Shown: piece by piece, positions 10,236 through 20,097 of the stretch
Layout of the letters: every line of letters starts with the position of its first letter
Numbering within the stretch: the stretch's first letter is position 1
Assembly: GCF_000163055.2 (NCBI RefSeq)
Contig: NC_022124.1
Span: 434,001 to 498,000 of the forward strand
Reading direction: 5' to 3'
Length of the DNA: 64,000 nt
Origin: Prevotella sp. oral taxon 299 str. F0039
Lineage (GTDB): Bacteria > Bacteroidota > Bacteroidia > Bacteroidales > Bacteroidaceae
Program-made: the position numbers and the translations under genes
The notes under the pieces: model-generated
The model's input: only the letters and a program-made list of their open reading frames with translations
The model's database searches: none
What the model was told of the DNA's origin: nothing

Positions 10236-11753
10236 TTAATAGGGTAGAGTTACACTAAAATAAGGATTGTCGGTGTGTTCTTTTTTAATGATATCTATCA
10301 TTTTTTTTACTATATCAGGATGTATACTGGCAATGTCTTTATCTTCATGAATATCATTTGCTAGATTATAAAGATGAGGTTTTCCATTTTTTACCACTAA
10401 CTTCCAGTCGCTCATTCTCACGCCAATTTGATTGGTTTCATCAAATTCCCAATATAAAAAGTCGTGCTTCTTTTGTTCTTTTTCTCCATAAAGAGTAGGC
10501 AGAATAGATATTCCATCAAAATAATCAGTTTGCTTTTTGTTGCCATATTTCTTTTGAACATCTTTGATTCCAATCATTTCACAGAATGTAGGCATAATAT
10601 CATAGAAAGCAAATGGATGGTCGTTTATAGTGTTTGGGGTAACTTTTTTAGGATAGCTAACAATAAAAGGAATTCTAATTCCACCTTCATAGCATTGGCG
10701 TTTTAATCCTCTTAGTTTGCCATCTCTTCCAAAGAATGTTGGATCTGCACCTCCTTCTTCGTGGGGTCCATTGTCACTTGTAAATACAACCATTGTATTT
10801 TCGTATAATCCCTGTTTTTTTAGCACCTCAATAATTTCTCCAACATACGCATCTAAACGAGTAATCATAGCTGCAAATTGTGCATGTGTGTATACTGACG
10901 GGTTATATCTAGAGTCTTCTTGACCTCCCCAAGTTTTGTCATTAAAAAACTTCTGTTTATAATGAGCTACGATAGAGTCGTCAGGTTGCACAAGTTCTGC
11001 GTGTGGTAGGGTGTAAGTGAGAATGCCAAAGAAAGGCTTATTGTTATTTTGATTCTTTATCCATTCAAGAGCTTTTTGATGGATTAAGTCAGCAGAATAT
11101 TGTGGTCTTTTAAAATAATCCTTCCCGAACATCGGATATTTAATATTTTCTTCTAAAATAACTCTTGTGGTTTCCTTATCTCCAAGTTGCTTACTAAACC
11201 TGTTTAAGAAATTTGGATAATAGAGATGAGCTTGAAATTGGCATATAAAACCATAAAATTCATCAACTCCTCGCTTATCCGGTGTTGATGAAGAACCTTC
11301 GTATCCGCCTGCCCATTTGCCAAACATTCCAGTATTATAGCCATTGTCTTTCATTATTTCGGGCAAGATAATGTGGTCTGGATTGTAAGGGTGTTGTCCT
11401 ACAACAGAAAAGTCTTCATTATCAAGATACTTTATTTTGGGAACATTCTTCCAATACTCTTTATTTCCACGAACTTCACAATGACCAGTATGTTGACCTG
11501 TCATTAGGGATGCACGAGATGGTGCACTTACAGGACTTCCTGCGTATGCTTGTGTGAAACGCATTCCATTCTTTGCTAACCTATCAATATTAGGGGTAGA
11601 AATATAAGGTTGTCCGTAGCATCCAAGATCACCATATCCCATATCATCACACATTATAAAGATAATATTAGGTTTATTCTTTACTTTTGAATAGGTACTT
11701 TGAGTCAATAAAGACAATCCTCCAAGGAAAAATATTATTTTAGTTTGTTTCAT
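10236..11753 (-). CDS. Serine-type sulfatase, secreted
   Basis: It removes sulfate esters from a sulfated substrate, probably a host or dietary glycan, outside the cytoplasm. The start at 11751-11753 gives an ordinary signal peptide (MKQTKIIFFLGGLSLLTQ, cleaved near residue 22); an ATG 21 bp upstream is possible but gives a worse N-terminus. The protein has 505 residues. Metal-binding CDDMGYGDLGCYG is followed by the formylglycine signature SAPSRASLMTGQHTGH, so the modified residue is serine (S-x-P-x-R) and an anaerobic maturase (anSME) would be needed elsewhere. DNGPHEEGG and GLKRQCYEGGIRIPFIVSYP follow. No SusCD or glycosidase genes are adjacent, so the substrate cannot be named. Its first 507 bp have a damaged duplicate at 36185-36690. 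Confidence 0.9.
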   Translation of the reverse strand: MKQTKIIFFLGGLSLLTQSTYSKVKNKPNIIFIMCDDMGYGDLGCYGQPYISTPNIDRLAKNGMRFTQAYAGSPVSAPSRASLMTGQHTGHCEVRGNKEYWKNVPKIKYLDNEDFSVVGQHPYNPDHIILPEIMKDNGYNTGMFGKWAGGYEGSSSTPDKRGVDEFYGFICQFQAHLYYPNFLNRFSKQLGDKETTRVILEENIKYPMFGKDYFKRPQYSADLIHQKALEWIKNQNNNKPFFGILTYTLPHAELVQPDDSIVAHYKQKFFNDKTWGGQEDSRYNPSVYTHAQFAAMITRLDAYVGEIIEVLKKQGLYENTMVVFTSDNGPHEEGGADPTFFGRDGKLRGLKRQCYEGGIRIPFIVSYPKKVTPNTINDHPFAFYDIMPTFCEMIGIKDVQKKYGNKKQTDYFDGISILPTLYGEKEQKKHDFLYWEFDETNQIGVRMSDWKLVVKNGKPHLYNLANDIHEDKDIASIHPDIVKKMIDIIKKEHTDNPYFSVTLPY

Positions 11754-11860
11754 AAAATAAGTATAATAGAACATATTTGGTGTATAAAGATAGTTATTTA
11801 TTTTCTTTTAGAAGTTTTTTGAAAGTGTTTTTATTATATTTATTCATTTATATCCATAAA

Positions 11861-11906
11861 AAAGAGACTTCTTCTGCTCCCAAAGGAAGCTAGAAAAAGT
11901 CTCTTT
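11861..11906 (-). terminator. Terminator of rpsO
   Basis: AAAGAGACTT (11861-11870) pairs with AAGTCTCTTT (11897-11906). Read on the minus strand the stem is followed by a T-run (complement of the A-tract at 11857-11863). Confidence 0.75.
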
Positions 11907-11930
11907 AATGCGCTTAAGCAATACGAACGA

Positions 11931-12200
11931 TTATCGACGAAGACCTAAAGCCTTGATAATTGCACGATAACGTTCAATGTCTCTGTCATAAAGATAGTCA
12001 AGTAAAGCACGACGCTTACCAACTAACTTTGTCAAAGAACGTGCAGTTGTATAATCTTTACGGTTCTTTTTAAGATGTTCCGTCAAGTGGGAAATACGGT
12101 ATGAGAACAATGCTATCTGGCTTTCTGCTGATCCAGTATCAGTGTTAGACTTTCCGTATTGTCCAAAGATTTCTTGTTTTTTTGCTTGATCTAAATACAT
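11931..12200 (-). CDS. rpsO: 30S ribosomal protein S15
   Basis: S15 binds 16S rRNA early in assembly of the 30S platform. The protein has 89 residues, the normal length, beginning MYLDQAKKQEIFGQYG and containing TDTGSAESQIALFSYRI, LKKNRKDY and LTKLVGKRRALLDYL. An in-frame ATG lies 33 codons upstream (12299), but that would add a non-homologous extension running through the promoter, so 12200 is chosen. It is transcribed divergently from typA and ends at a strong hairpin, so it is monocistronic. Confidence 0.96.
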   Translation of the reverse strand: MYLDQAKKQEIFGQYGKSNTDTGSAESQIALFSYRISHLTEHLKKNRKDYTTARSLTKLVGKRRALLDYLYDRDIERYRAIIKALGLRR

Positions 12201-12243
12201 AGAACTTTTAATTAATAATTTGTTATTTTGTAAAATGCGACTG

Positions 12244-12277
12244 CAAAGGTAATGATAATTATTTAGAATCAAGCAAA
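12244..12277 (-). promoter_or_regulatory. Promoter of rpsO
   Basis: On the minus strand, a TTTG -33 element (12274-12277) and a TACCTTTG -7 element (12244-12251) are 22 bp apart. Transcription would begin near 12237, giving a leader of about 37 nt. Confidence 0.65.
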
Positions 12278-12315
12278 TAAAAGTGTTTTTTTTATCCATT
12301 ATGGATTAAAATAAC

Positions 12316-12323
12316 TACCTTTG
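12316..12323 (+). promoter_or_regulatory. -7 element of typA
   Basis: TACCTTTG matches TAnnTTTG. Transcription from it would begin near 12330. This makes the ATG at 12349 more likely than the one at 12337 as the typA start. Confidence 0.55.
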
Positions 12324-12348
12324 CAACGAATTTTATATGGTAAAATCA

Positions 12349-14154
12349 ATGCAGGATATAAGAAATATTGCAATTATTGCACACGTAGACCATGGTAAGA
12401 CAACTCTTGTAGATAAGATGATGCTTGCCGGAAAGCTATTTAGAGAAGGACAAGATAACAGTGATCAAATTTTAGATGCTAACGATTTGGAGCGTGAAAG
12501 AGGTATAACTATTCTTTCAAAGAATGTTTCCATCAATTGGAAAGGCACTAAAATTAATATTATAGATACCCCAGGACACTCGGATTTTGGTGGAGAAGTA
12601 GAGCGAGTATTGAATATGGCAGACGGTTGTATTCTACTTGTAGATGCTTTTGAAGGTCCAATGCCACAAACAAGATTTGTTCTTCAAAAGGCTCTAGAGA
12701 TTGGTTTGAAACCCATTGTAGTTGTAAATAAGGTAGATAAACCAAACTGTAGACCTGAAGAAGTTTACGAAATGGTTTTTGATTTGATGTTTTCTCTTAA
12801 CGCAACTGAAGATCAATTAGATTTCCCTGTTGTGTATGGAAGTGCAAAAAATGGTTGGATGGCTGCCGATTGGAAGCAATCTTCAGACAATATAGATTAC
12901 CTTCTTGATGAAATTGTTAAGCACATACCTGCTCCAAAGCAACTTGACGGAACTCCTCAAATGCTTATTACTTCTTTAGATTATTCTAATTATACAGGAA
13001 GAATCGCTGTTGGACGTGTTCATCGCGGTACTTTAAAAGATGGAATGAATGTAACCATATGTCACAGAGATGGTTCTAAGGAAAGAACTAAGATTAAAGA
13101 GCTTAGAACTTTTGAAGGAATGGGACACGCTAAGACAGAAGAAGTGAGTTCTGGAGATATTTGTGCAGTAGTAGGCCTTGACAAATTTGAAATTGGAGAT
13201 ACTATTGCTGACTTTGAAAACCCCGAACCTCTTCCACCATTGGCTATCGACGAGCCTACGATGAGTATGCTCTTTACAATTAATGATAGTCCTTTCTTTG
13301 GTAAAGAAGGTAAGTTTGTAACAAGTAGACACATTAATGATCGTCTTCAAAAGGAACTTGAAAAGAACCTGGCTCTACGAGTTCGTCCATTTGAAGACAG
13401 TACAGATAGCTGGATTGTTAGTGGACGTGGTGTGCTTCACCTATCAGTTTTAATTGAAACGATGCGTCGTGAAGGATACGAACTACAGGTTGGTCAGCCT
13501 CAAGTTATTTACAAAGAGATTAACGGAGTGAAGCACGAACCAATCGAAGAGCTAACAATCAACGTTCCTGAAGAGTTCGCAAGTAAGATGATTGACATGG
13601 TTACTCGTCGTAAAGGTGAGATGACTTCTATGGAAAGTCAAGGCGATCGTGTAAATATTGAGTTCGATATATCATCAAGAGGTATTATTGGTTTGCGTAC
13701 AAACGTGCTTACTGCAAGTCAAGGAGAAGCTATTATGGCACACCGTTTCAAAGAATATCAACCTTTTAAAGGTGAGATTACTCGCCGAGTTAATGGTTCT
13801 ATGATTGTTATGGAAACAGGAACTGCCTTTGCTTACTCACTAGATAAGCTTCAAGATCGTGGTAAGTTCTTTATCGATCCAGGTGAAGATGTTTACTACG
13901 GACAAGTCGTTGGTGAGCATGTTCACGATAATGACTTGGTTATCAATGTAACTAAAGCAAAACAATTAACTAACGTCCGTGCTTCTGGTAGCGATGATAA
14001 GGCTCGTGTTATTCCTAAAACAGTAATGAGTTTAGAGGAATGTTTGGAATATATCAAGGCGGATGAATATGTTGAGGTAACTCCTTTAAACATGAGAATG
14101 CGCAAGATTATTCTTGACCATAACGAAAGAAAGAGAGCTAATAAAGATATGTAA
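12349..14154 (+). CDS. typA: Ribosome-associated GTPase TypA/BipA
   Basis: TypA is an EF-G-like GTPase that binds the ribosome and supports assembly and stress adaptation. The protein has 601 residues from MQDIRNIAIIAHVDHGKTTL. The G motifs are AHVDHGKT, RGITI, DTPGHSDFGGEV, NKVDKP and GSAKNGW. Domain II and the EF-G-like domains (GRGVLHLSVLIETMRREGYE, EFDISSRGIIGLRTNVLTASQGEAIM) follow, and the C-terminal TypA-specific domain ends RKIILDHNERKR. The open frame extends four codons upstream to 12337, but that ATG would lie only about 7 nt from the predicted transcription start. Confidence 0.95.
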   Translation: MQDIRNIAIIAHVDHGKTTLVDKMMLAGKLFREGQDNSDQILDANDLERERGITILSKNVSINWKGTKINIIDTPGHSDFGGEVERVLNMADGCILLVDAFEGPMPQTRFVLQKALEIGLKPIVVVNKVDKPNCRPEEVYEMVFDLMFSLNATEDQLDFPVVYGSAKNGWMAADWKQSSDNIDYLLDEIVKHIPAPKQLDGTPQMLITSLDYSNYTGRIAVGRVHRGTLKDGMNVTICHRDGSKERTKIKELRTFEGMGHAKTEEVSSGDICAVVGLDKFEIGDTIADFENPEPLPPLAIDEPTMSMLFTINDSPFFGKEGKFVTSRHINDRLQKELEKNLALRVRPFEDSTDSWIVSGRGVLHLSVLIETMRREGYELQVGQPQVIYKEINGVKHEPIEELTINVPEEFASKMIDMVTRRKGEMTSMESQGDRVNIEFDISSRGIIGLRTNVLTASQGEAIMAHRFKEYQPFKGEITRRVNGSMIVMETGTAFAYSLDKLQDRGKFFIDPGEDVYYGQVVGEHVHDNDLVINVTKAKQLTNVRASGSDDKARVIPKTVMSLEECLEYIKADEYVEVTPLNMRMRKIILDHNERKRANKDM

Positions 14155-14496
14155 ATTCTATGAATAGGAATACTATCACTTGCTAGGAGCAGTGTATTGA
14201 TAATGCATTAGCACTTAAATTCTCTTTGGTTAGATTGTTCGCTTTCTTTTATTTGCGAAAATATGCTTTATAAAAGAGATCTTTTTGGTTACTAATATTA
14301 TTGTTATTATTACCTAATAGCAATGTTTTTATATAGTAATGTCAATGCAAAACTAGCACGTTCATAGTGTACATGTAAGGTGTAGCTTAATTGCTTAAAA
14401 TGTAGATAATAATATTTTTTTTATTAAGTTATTACTAATATGTATATATAGGGATAAATCCTAAGGAACAAAAGTGATAATAAGATATGAGAAAAG
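14155..14496. other. Long AT-rich gap after typA containing a degenerate repeat array
   Basis: No open frame of substance is seen on either strand. The only structure found is the degenerate 22-nt period array at 14278-14343 and the terminator that follows at 14497-14539. The gap lies between convergent genes (typA and the C11 peptidase). Confidence 0.6.
14278..14343 (+). repeat. Array 2 of 22-nt period repeats (degenerate)
   Basis: Units start at 14278, 14300 and 14322, again 22 nt apart, with heads GATCTTTTTG, ATTGTTATTA and AATGTTTTTA and tails TAATATT, TAATAGC and TAATGTC. A fourth position at 14344 begins AATGC but then diverges. It is the weakest array of the family but keeps period and orientation. 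Confidence 0.6.
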
Positions 14497-14539
14497 AAAA
14501 GAGTTCTTTGTCAACTAATTGTTGAAAAGAACTCTTTTT
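14497..14539. terminator. Bidirectional terminator between typA and the C11 peptidase gene
   Basis: AAAAGAGTTCTT (14497-14508) and AAGAACTCTTTT (14527-14538) form a perfect 12-bp stem with A/T tracts on both sides, between convergent genes. Confidence 0.75.
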
Positions 14540-14590
14540 ATTTATTTTCTATAATGAATTATAATCGTTACTTTGTTTTATCTTAACTTC

Positions 14591-15790
14591 TTAATGAGTG
14601 GCTTTCCACCAACTGGTAGTTCTTTTAGTTGTCTTTGCAGAATATACTTGCGATTCATTAGGGTCGCTAATTGTTATTCCAGAGAACGAATTGATGTAAA
14701 TATATTCCGAATCAAGTTGGCCCATAGCAGTGTATATTCTATTAGTTGATGCGTGATAAGGAGTTACTTGATTAAGCATATTGTTGAAACGATTCTTTAA
14801 ATTTGTATCAGGGCAAAGTCGATCTACATAACTCTTCATATCATAAAATATTGTTCCGCTATATCCATCGAGCTTTTGTAAATGAGTGGTGTCGGCAACA
14901 TTGAAAGTAAATTGTTGATTAATCTCTTTCATGAGATTTGCCATTTCTTCCGTCTTTTCGCAGTTTGTAACACCAATAGCACCGCAGTTGTATTGTGGAG
15001 CTTGGTAGTTTGAATAGAAATCGTGGAAGATATTTGTAATGGTTTGGTAATTGGGATTGAGTGAAGATAATTCTTGCCACATCTTATGATAAGGCATCCC
15101 GTATGCCATAATCTCGCTAGTGCAACCAATGAGATACGATGTTACATTACGTAATTCGTATGCTGTTTCGATATTCGACATATAACAATCATCGAACATG
15201 ATATATTGCATCTTTATACCCGTTGCCTTTATACTATTTGCAAGAGTGCTTATGTTGGTTTGGTATTCTGGAGTAGTTCCTCCAAAGAAACGAGTTCTCG
15301 AGCGAGTTGTTGGTTCTGCAGGAAGCCAACCCACACCATGTGAGCCAATAATCATTGAATATTTTGAAGCAGGAGCAAATCTAACAACATCTTTTAGTAT
15401 TGTTGTTAATCCTTGTTCTGTGGTATATGAAGTACTGTTTTGCGGAGTATATTGTTTTAATATATTCTTGATAAATAGTCCATTCTGATATTTTAGCTCA
15501 TACATTGTGCCGTATTTGGGGGCTAAAGAATCGATAAAAATCACCAAACGACTATTTCTCAATCCTCCTTCTTCTGATATTGCACTCTTTATATCTTCAA
15601 TATTTTGAATAAAGTTGTCGTGTAAGCTATTTGCACTATTTGTAGGACTTGCAGTCCAGGGCATATAAACAAAAATAGTTTTACCCTCTTTCTTCACCAT
15701 TTCATCTTCAGTATTGTCGTTACAAGCAACCAAAGATAAGGCAAGAAAGATAGCATATATACCTTTATATGTATTTTTAATTATGTTCAT
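14591..15790 (-). CDS. Clostripain-family (C11) cysteine peptidase, lipoprotein
   Basis: A 399-residue predicted surface or periplasmic protease. A lipoprotein signal ends LVACN, so the probable lipidated cysteine is about residue 23. The caspase-like fold is shown by IFVYMPW near the start, the histidine motif SMIIGSHGVGWLP, and the catalytic cysteine motif YIMFDDCYMSNIETAYEL. C11 peptidases cleave after basic residues and are usually activated by self-cleavage. The gene is alone, converging on typA. Its substrate is unknown. Confidence 0.88.
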   Translation of the reverse strand: MNIIKNTYKGIYAIFLALSLVACNDNTEDEMVKKEGKTIFVYMPWTASPTNSANSLHDNFIQNIEDIKSAISEEGGLRNSRLVIFIDSLAPKYGTMYELKYQNGLFIKNILKQYTPQNSTSYTTEQGLTTILKDVVRFAPASKYSMIIGSHGVGWLPAEPTTRSRTRFFGGTTPEYQTNISTLANSIKATGIKMQYIMFDDCYMSNIETAYELRNVTSYLIGCTSEIMAYGMPYHKMWQELSSLNPNYQTITNIFHDFYSNYQAPQYNCGAIGVTNCEKTEEMANLMKEINQQFTFNVADTTHLQKLDGYSGTIFYDMKSYVDRLCPDTNLKNRFNNMLNQVTPYHASTNRIYTAMGQLDSEYIYINSFSGITISDPNESQVYSAKTTKRTTSWWKATH

Positions 15791-15940
15791 AAATAGAGTT
15801 TATTAGTGTTGTTATCCGAAATACTTAGTATCAATAAACGACAGAGCATATTAAAATGCCTGCCGTTTACTGGTTTTATGAGAGTTTTATAGGTTCTTGA
15901 TGTCGTTGCTATACACAGACAGCAAACATCATTTTTATTC

Positions 15941-18580
15941 TTATTTTTGTTTTAGTTCTGCGATAGATTGTTTAAGAGCTGCAATCTTTTCTTCAGAGTC
16001 TTTTGCTTTTTTCTGTTCGAGTTCAACCACTTCCGCAGGAGCATTCGCTACGAACTTTTCGTTGGATAGCTTCTTTTGAATACCTGCAAGAAATCCTTCT
16101 AGATGCTTAAGTTGAGCTTCTTGTTTCGCAAGTTCAGCCTCATGGTCAACCATATCGCCAACAGGAATAGCAAATTCGTCTGTTCCAATCATAAATAATG
16201 CGCAATTAGCAGCCTTTTCTTTAACTTCAACAACGTTGTTGAGGTTAGCCATTTTCTTAATAACAGAATTATAGGTAGCATATCTGTTTTGAGAAATGGT
16301 GTGTAACTCTAGTTCTACTTTAGGCGAGATATTCTTTTGATTACGCACCGCTCTAATGTTGGTTACAATGAGTTTAACGTTTTCAATCTCGTCAATTAGA
16401 TGGCTATCTTCTGTAGAAAAAGCATCAAGAGTAAGCTTTTCGCACATAATTGATTGACCTTCTTCTCTTGTGTAGATGTGTTGCCATAACTCTTCTGTAA
16501 TGAAAGGCATGAATGGATGCAACATTTTTAGAAGTGTTTCGAAGAATTGTAGGGTAGCTTCAAATGTCTTCTTGTCGATAGGAGAACCATAACTTGGCTT
16601 AATCATTTCAAGATACCAACTTGAGAACTCGTCCCAGAATAATTTATAAACAACCATTAAGGCTTCTGATATTCTATATTTAGAGAAGAGATCGTTAAGC
16701 TCTTGGTTTGCTTGGCGAAGCTTAGCTTCGAACCATTTCACTGCAATTGCATTGGTTGCGGGTTGTTCTTCCTCAGAAGTAGACCAGCCTTTGATGAGTC
16801 GGAACGCATTCCATATCTTGTTATTGAAATTTCTTCCTTGTTCACAAAGAGTCTCATCGAAAAGAATATCGTTACCAGCTGGAGCAGATAACATCATTCC
16901 CATGCGCACACCATCAGCACCATATTGTTCAATAAGATCAAGAGGATCGGGTGAGTTTCCAAGACTCTTACTCATCTTTCTACCCAACTTGTCTCGAACA
17001 ATACCTGTAAAGTAAACGCTCTTGAATGGCATTTCGTGCTTGTATTCATATCCTGCCATAATCATTCTGGCAACCCAGAAGAAGATAATGTCTGGTCCTG
17101 TAACAAGAACACTTGTTGGATAGTAATATTTTAGCTCTGCATTATCAGGATCGTTGATACCATTAAATACAGAAATAGGCCACAACCAAGATGAGAACCA
17201 AGTATCAAGGCAGTCTTCATCTTGTGAAAGTTGGTTTTCTGTTAATGTGGTATTGTATTTATTTTCGATTTGTTTTAATGCATCTTCAATAGATTCTGCC
17301 ACAACAAAATCACGTTTTCCTTCTATCTCAAAGTAGTAAGCTGGAATGCGATGTCCCCACCAAAGCTGACGAGAAATACACCAATCTTTGATGTTTTCGA
17401 GCCAATGGCGGTAAGTATTCTTATATTTTTGTGGATAGAATTGAATGTTATCGTCCATAACAGGAGGCAGTGCCATGTCTGCAAAGTGCTGCATTGAAAG
17501 GAACCATTGTGTAGATAATTTAGGTTCAATGGGCACGTTTGTTCTTTCAGAGCATCCTACCTTATTAGTATAGTCTTCAATTTTCTCCATTAAACCTGCA
17601 TCTGTTAGGTCTTGAGCAATTTGCTTTCTAACGTCCATTCTATCTTGTCCAACGTACATTCCTGCAGCTTCAGAGATTGTTCCGTTGTCGTTAAAGATAT
17701 CAATAGTATCAAGATGGTGTTTAATTCCTAAGTTATAGTCATTAATATCGTGTGCAGGTGTAACCTTTAAACAACCTGTTCCGAATTCAATATCAACATA
17801 GTCGTCTTCAATGACAGGTATCTCACGATTTACAAGAGGTACAATTACGTGCTTACCTTTAAGACATGTGTTCTTAGGGTCGTTTGGATTAATACACATT
17901 GCGGTGTCACCCATAATTGTTTCAGGGCGAGTTGTTGCTACGATAGCATATTTCCCTGGTTCTTCAACAACCATATATTTAAGGTAATACAATTTAGATT
18001 TCTCTTCTTTGTATATCACCTCTTCATCGCTTAGTGCTGTTTGTGCCTTTGGATCCCAATTCACCATGCGCACACCACGATAAATAAGACCTTTATTATA
18101 CAAGTCACAGAAAACCTTAATGACACTCTTTGAGCGTTCATCATCCATGGTAAAGGCAGTTCTATCCCAATCACAACTAGCTCCAAGTTTACGCAATTGT
18201 TTTAGAATAATGCCTCCGTGTTCTTTAGTCCAATCCCAAGCGTGACCCAAGAACTCATCTCTTGTGATGTCAGTCTTTTTTATTCCTTGTTGAGCAAGTC
18301 TGTTTACTACTTTAGCTTCAGTAGCAATAGAGGCGTGGTCTGTACCTGGAACCCAGCAAGCATTCTTGCCTTCCATTCTTGCTCTACGCACAAGAATGTC
18401 TTGGATAGTGTTGTTAAGCATATGACCCATATGCAAAACACCAGTAACATTGGGTGGAGGTATAACAACAGTGTAGGGTTCTCTGCTGTCAGGTTTACTT
18501 GAGAAAAGCTTATTATCAAGCCAATATTGATACCATTTCGATTCTACTTCTTTCGAATCGTATTTACTTGCTAATTCCAT
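15941..18580 (-). CDS. valS: Valine--tRNA ligase
   Basis: ValRS charges tRNA-Val and edits misactivated threonine. The protein has 879 residues starting [20 protein letters not shown]. The class I HIGH motif appears as [15 protein letters not shown] and the KMSKS motif as [14 protein letters not shown]. The CP1 editing domain lies between them ([29 protein letters not shown]). The C-terminus is a coiled coil that binds tRNA. The open frame extends 35 codons upstream to 18685, into the mazG start. That extension is rejected because it crosses the promoter and is not homologous. Confidence 0.96.
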   Translation of the reverse strand: MELASKYDSKEVESKWYQYWLDNKLFSSKPDSREPYTVVIPPPNVTGVLHMGHMLNNTIQDILVRRARMEGKNACWVPGTDHASIATEAKVVNRLAQQGIKKTDITRDEFLGHAWDWTKEHGGIILKQLRKLGASCDWDRTAFTMDDERSKSVIKVFCDLYNKGLIYRGVRMVNWDPKAQTALSDEEVIYKEEKSKLYYLKYMVVEEPGKYAIVATTRPETIMGDTAMCINPNDPKNTCLKGKHVIVPLVNREIPVIEDDYVDIEFGTGCLKVTPAHDINDYNLGIKHHLDTIDIFNDNGTISEAAGMYVGQDRMDVRKQIAQDLTDAGLMEKIEDYTNKVGCSERTNVPIEPKLSTQWFLSMQHFADMALPPVMDDNIQFYPQKYKNTYRHWLENIKDWCISRQLWWGHRIPAYYFEIEGKRDFVVAESIEDALKQIENKYNTTLTENQLSQDEDCLDTWFSSWLWPISVFNGINDPDNAELKYYYPTSVLVTGPDIIFFWVARMIMAGYEYKHEMPFKSVYFTGIVRDKLGRKMSKSLGNSPDPLDLIEQYGADGVRMGMMLSAPAGNDILFDETLCEQGRNFNNKIWNAFRLIKGWSTSEEEQPATNAIAVKWFEAKLRQANQELNDLFSKYRISEALMVVYKLFWDEFSSWYLEMIKPSYGSPIDKKTFEATLQFFETLLKMLHPFMPFITEELWQHIYTREEGQSIMCEKLTLDAFSTEDSHLIDEIENVKLIVTNIRAVRNQKNISPKVELELHTISQNRYATYNSVIKKMANLNNVVEVKEKAANCALFMIGTDEFAIPVGDMVDHEAELAKQEAQLKHLEGFLAGIQKKLSNEKFVANAPAEVVELEQKKAKDSEEKIAALKQSIAELKQK

Positions 18581-18621
18581 ATATGTTGTTCTATGATTTC
18601 GTTCTAGTATAAAAAACATTG

Positions 18622-18659
18622 CAAATTTACTATTTTTAAGTGGAAAATGATTACTTTTG
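18622..18659. promoter_or_regulatory. Divergent promoter region of valS and mazG
   Basis: The minus strand reads TAAATTTG at 18622-18629 (toward valS) and the plus strand reads TACTTTTG at 18652-18659 (toward mazG). Both match TAnnTTTG. The two starts are only 99 bp apart. Confidence 0.55.
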
Positions 18660-18679
18660 TCTAAAATAATACTATAGGT

Positions 18680-19477
18680 ATGCATACAAGAGTGGAAAAA
18701 CTAGAAGCCTTTGGACGTTTGTTAGATGTTTTAGATGAACTGAGAGAGAAATGTCCTTGGGACAAAAAACAGACAAATTGTACCTTACGAACCAATACAA
18801 TAGAGGAAGTATACGAACTATGTGATGCGCTTTTGAACGACGATTCTCATAACATTTGTAAAGAATTAGGCGATGTTTTACTACATGTTTTATTCTATTC
18901 TGTTATTGCCAACGAAAAGAAACAATTTGATATTGCTGACGTTTGTAATAAAGAAGTAGAGAAATTGAAATTTCGTCATCCTCATATTTATGGAGAACCA
19001 GATCCTTCTAAGAGTGTAGAAAGTATTCTTCAAACATGGGAACAGATAAAACTTAAGGAAAAAGATGGCAATAAAACCGTCTTGTCTGGTGTCCCTTCTT
19101 CTCTTCCAAGTTTGATAAAAGCTTATAGAATACAAGACAAAGCAAGAAACGTAGGCTTTGATTGGGAGCAAAAAGAAGATGCTTGGGATAAGGTTTATGA
19201 AGAGTTAGAGGAGCTAAAGCTTGAGTTAAGCAAAGAAGATAAAGAGAAATCTACAAGCGAATTTGGTGATTTCTTCTTTAGTATGATTAATGTTGCAAGA
19301 CTGTATGGCATTAATCCTGATGATGCTTTAGAGCAAAGTAATCGCAAGTTTATACACCGTTTTAATTATATTGAGCAAAGTGCAAAAGAGAAAGGAGTTG
19401 CTTTGAAAGATATGACTCTAGCTGAAATGGATGCGCTTTGGAATGAAGCGAAATCTAAAGAATTAAAAGGTCAATAA
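18680..19477 (+). CDS. mazG: Nucleoside triphosphate pyrophosphohydrolase MazG
   Basis: MazG hydrolyses (d)NTPs to the monophosphate and pyrophosphate, removing abnormal nucleotides. The protein has 265 residues, the full-length two-domain form. The N-terminal domain has [19 protein letters not shown] and [11 protein letters not shown] (metal-binding acidic residues). The C-terminal domain has [13 protein letters not shown] and [15 protein letters not shown]. It heads a probable run with the lipocalin-like gene and rnz, with gaps of 30 and 5 bp. Confidence 0.93.
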   Translation: MHTRVEKLEAFGRLLDVLDELREKCPWDKKQTNCTLRTNTIEEVYELCDALLNDDSHNICKELGDVLLHVLFYSVIANEKKQFDIADVCNKEVEKLKFRHPHIYGEPDPSKSVESILQTWEQIKLKEKDGNKTVLSGVPSSLPSLIKAYRIQDKARNVGFDWEQKEDAWDKVYEELEELKLELSKEDKEKSTSEFGDFFFSMINVARLYGINPDDALEQSNRKFIHRFNYIEQSAKEKGVALKDMTLAEMDALWNEAKSKELKGQ

Positions 19478-19507
19478 AGATTATAAGATATTATATAAAT
19501 AATAGAT

Positions 19508-20092
19508 ATGAAACAGTTAAAGTTTATCACCCTGATCGGAATCTTACTTGTCTCGTCTTTTACCATATTTTCTTGTAAAGAAAAGACTAAAAAAATGTCT
19601 TTCAATGAAGCTGATTCTATCGATAATAGTCTTAATGCAGATTCAACACTCTATGGAATATGTGGAGAAGGAACAGGTATGCACAACTTGCAGCTTATAA
19701 CCGACTCGGGAGATTCTATTGATTGTATATTGATGGACAATAACGAGCAAGCTAATATGGGTTTAAGAGGTGGATTATTGGTAGGCGATAGAATGGCTGT
19801 TATTGGTCGAAATATAGATGGAGAGTTTCAGGCTACAGAAGTATTGAATCTAACAACGTTATTAGGTAGATGGAATAGTATAGACAAAGACTTTGAAATA
19901 GAAGAAGGGGGAGCTATTCACACCTATCAGCCTGTAGAAAAAAATGATTGGAAAGTTTGGAAGATATTTAACGGAAAACTTCTTCTAGGTCGTGATTCTT
20001 TCCAAGTAAATATACTTGGTCCCGATTCACTCGTGTTGGAAAATCCGCATGGAATCTTTGTTTATAAACGCAAAGAGAATAAAAAACAATAA
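19508..20092 (+). CDS. Lipocalin-like lipoprotein of unknown role
   Basis: A 194-residue envelope lipoprotein. The signal peptide ends with a lipobox SSFTIFSC (lipidated Cys about 23). The mature part is predicted to be beta-rich, with LLGRWNSIDKDFEIEEGG resembling the start of Bacteroidetes lipocalin-like domains near residue 120 and a C-terminus of short strands (FQVNILGPDSLVLEN). A small hydrophobic ligand is a family-level guess. It sits between mazG and rnz, 5 bp before the latter. Confidence 0.6.
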   Translation: MKQLKFITLIGILLVSSFTIFSCKEKTKKMSFNEADSIDNSLNADSTLYGICGEGTGMHNLQLITDSGDSIDCILMDNNEQANMGLRGGLLVGDRMAVIGRNIDGEFQATEVLNLTTLLGRWNSIDKDFEIEEGGAIHTYQPVEKNDWKVWKIFNGKLLLGRDSFQVNILGPDSLVLENPHGIFVYKRKENKKQ

Positions 20093-20097
20093 TTGGT

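Noticed and set aside
12201-12299. Longer rpsO start at 12299.
   Set aside because: It adds 33 residues unlike S15 and crosses the promoter; 12200 gives the standard 89-residue protein.
18581-18685. Longer valS start at 18685.
   Set aside because: The extension is not homologous, crosses both promoter elements and overlaps mazG.
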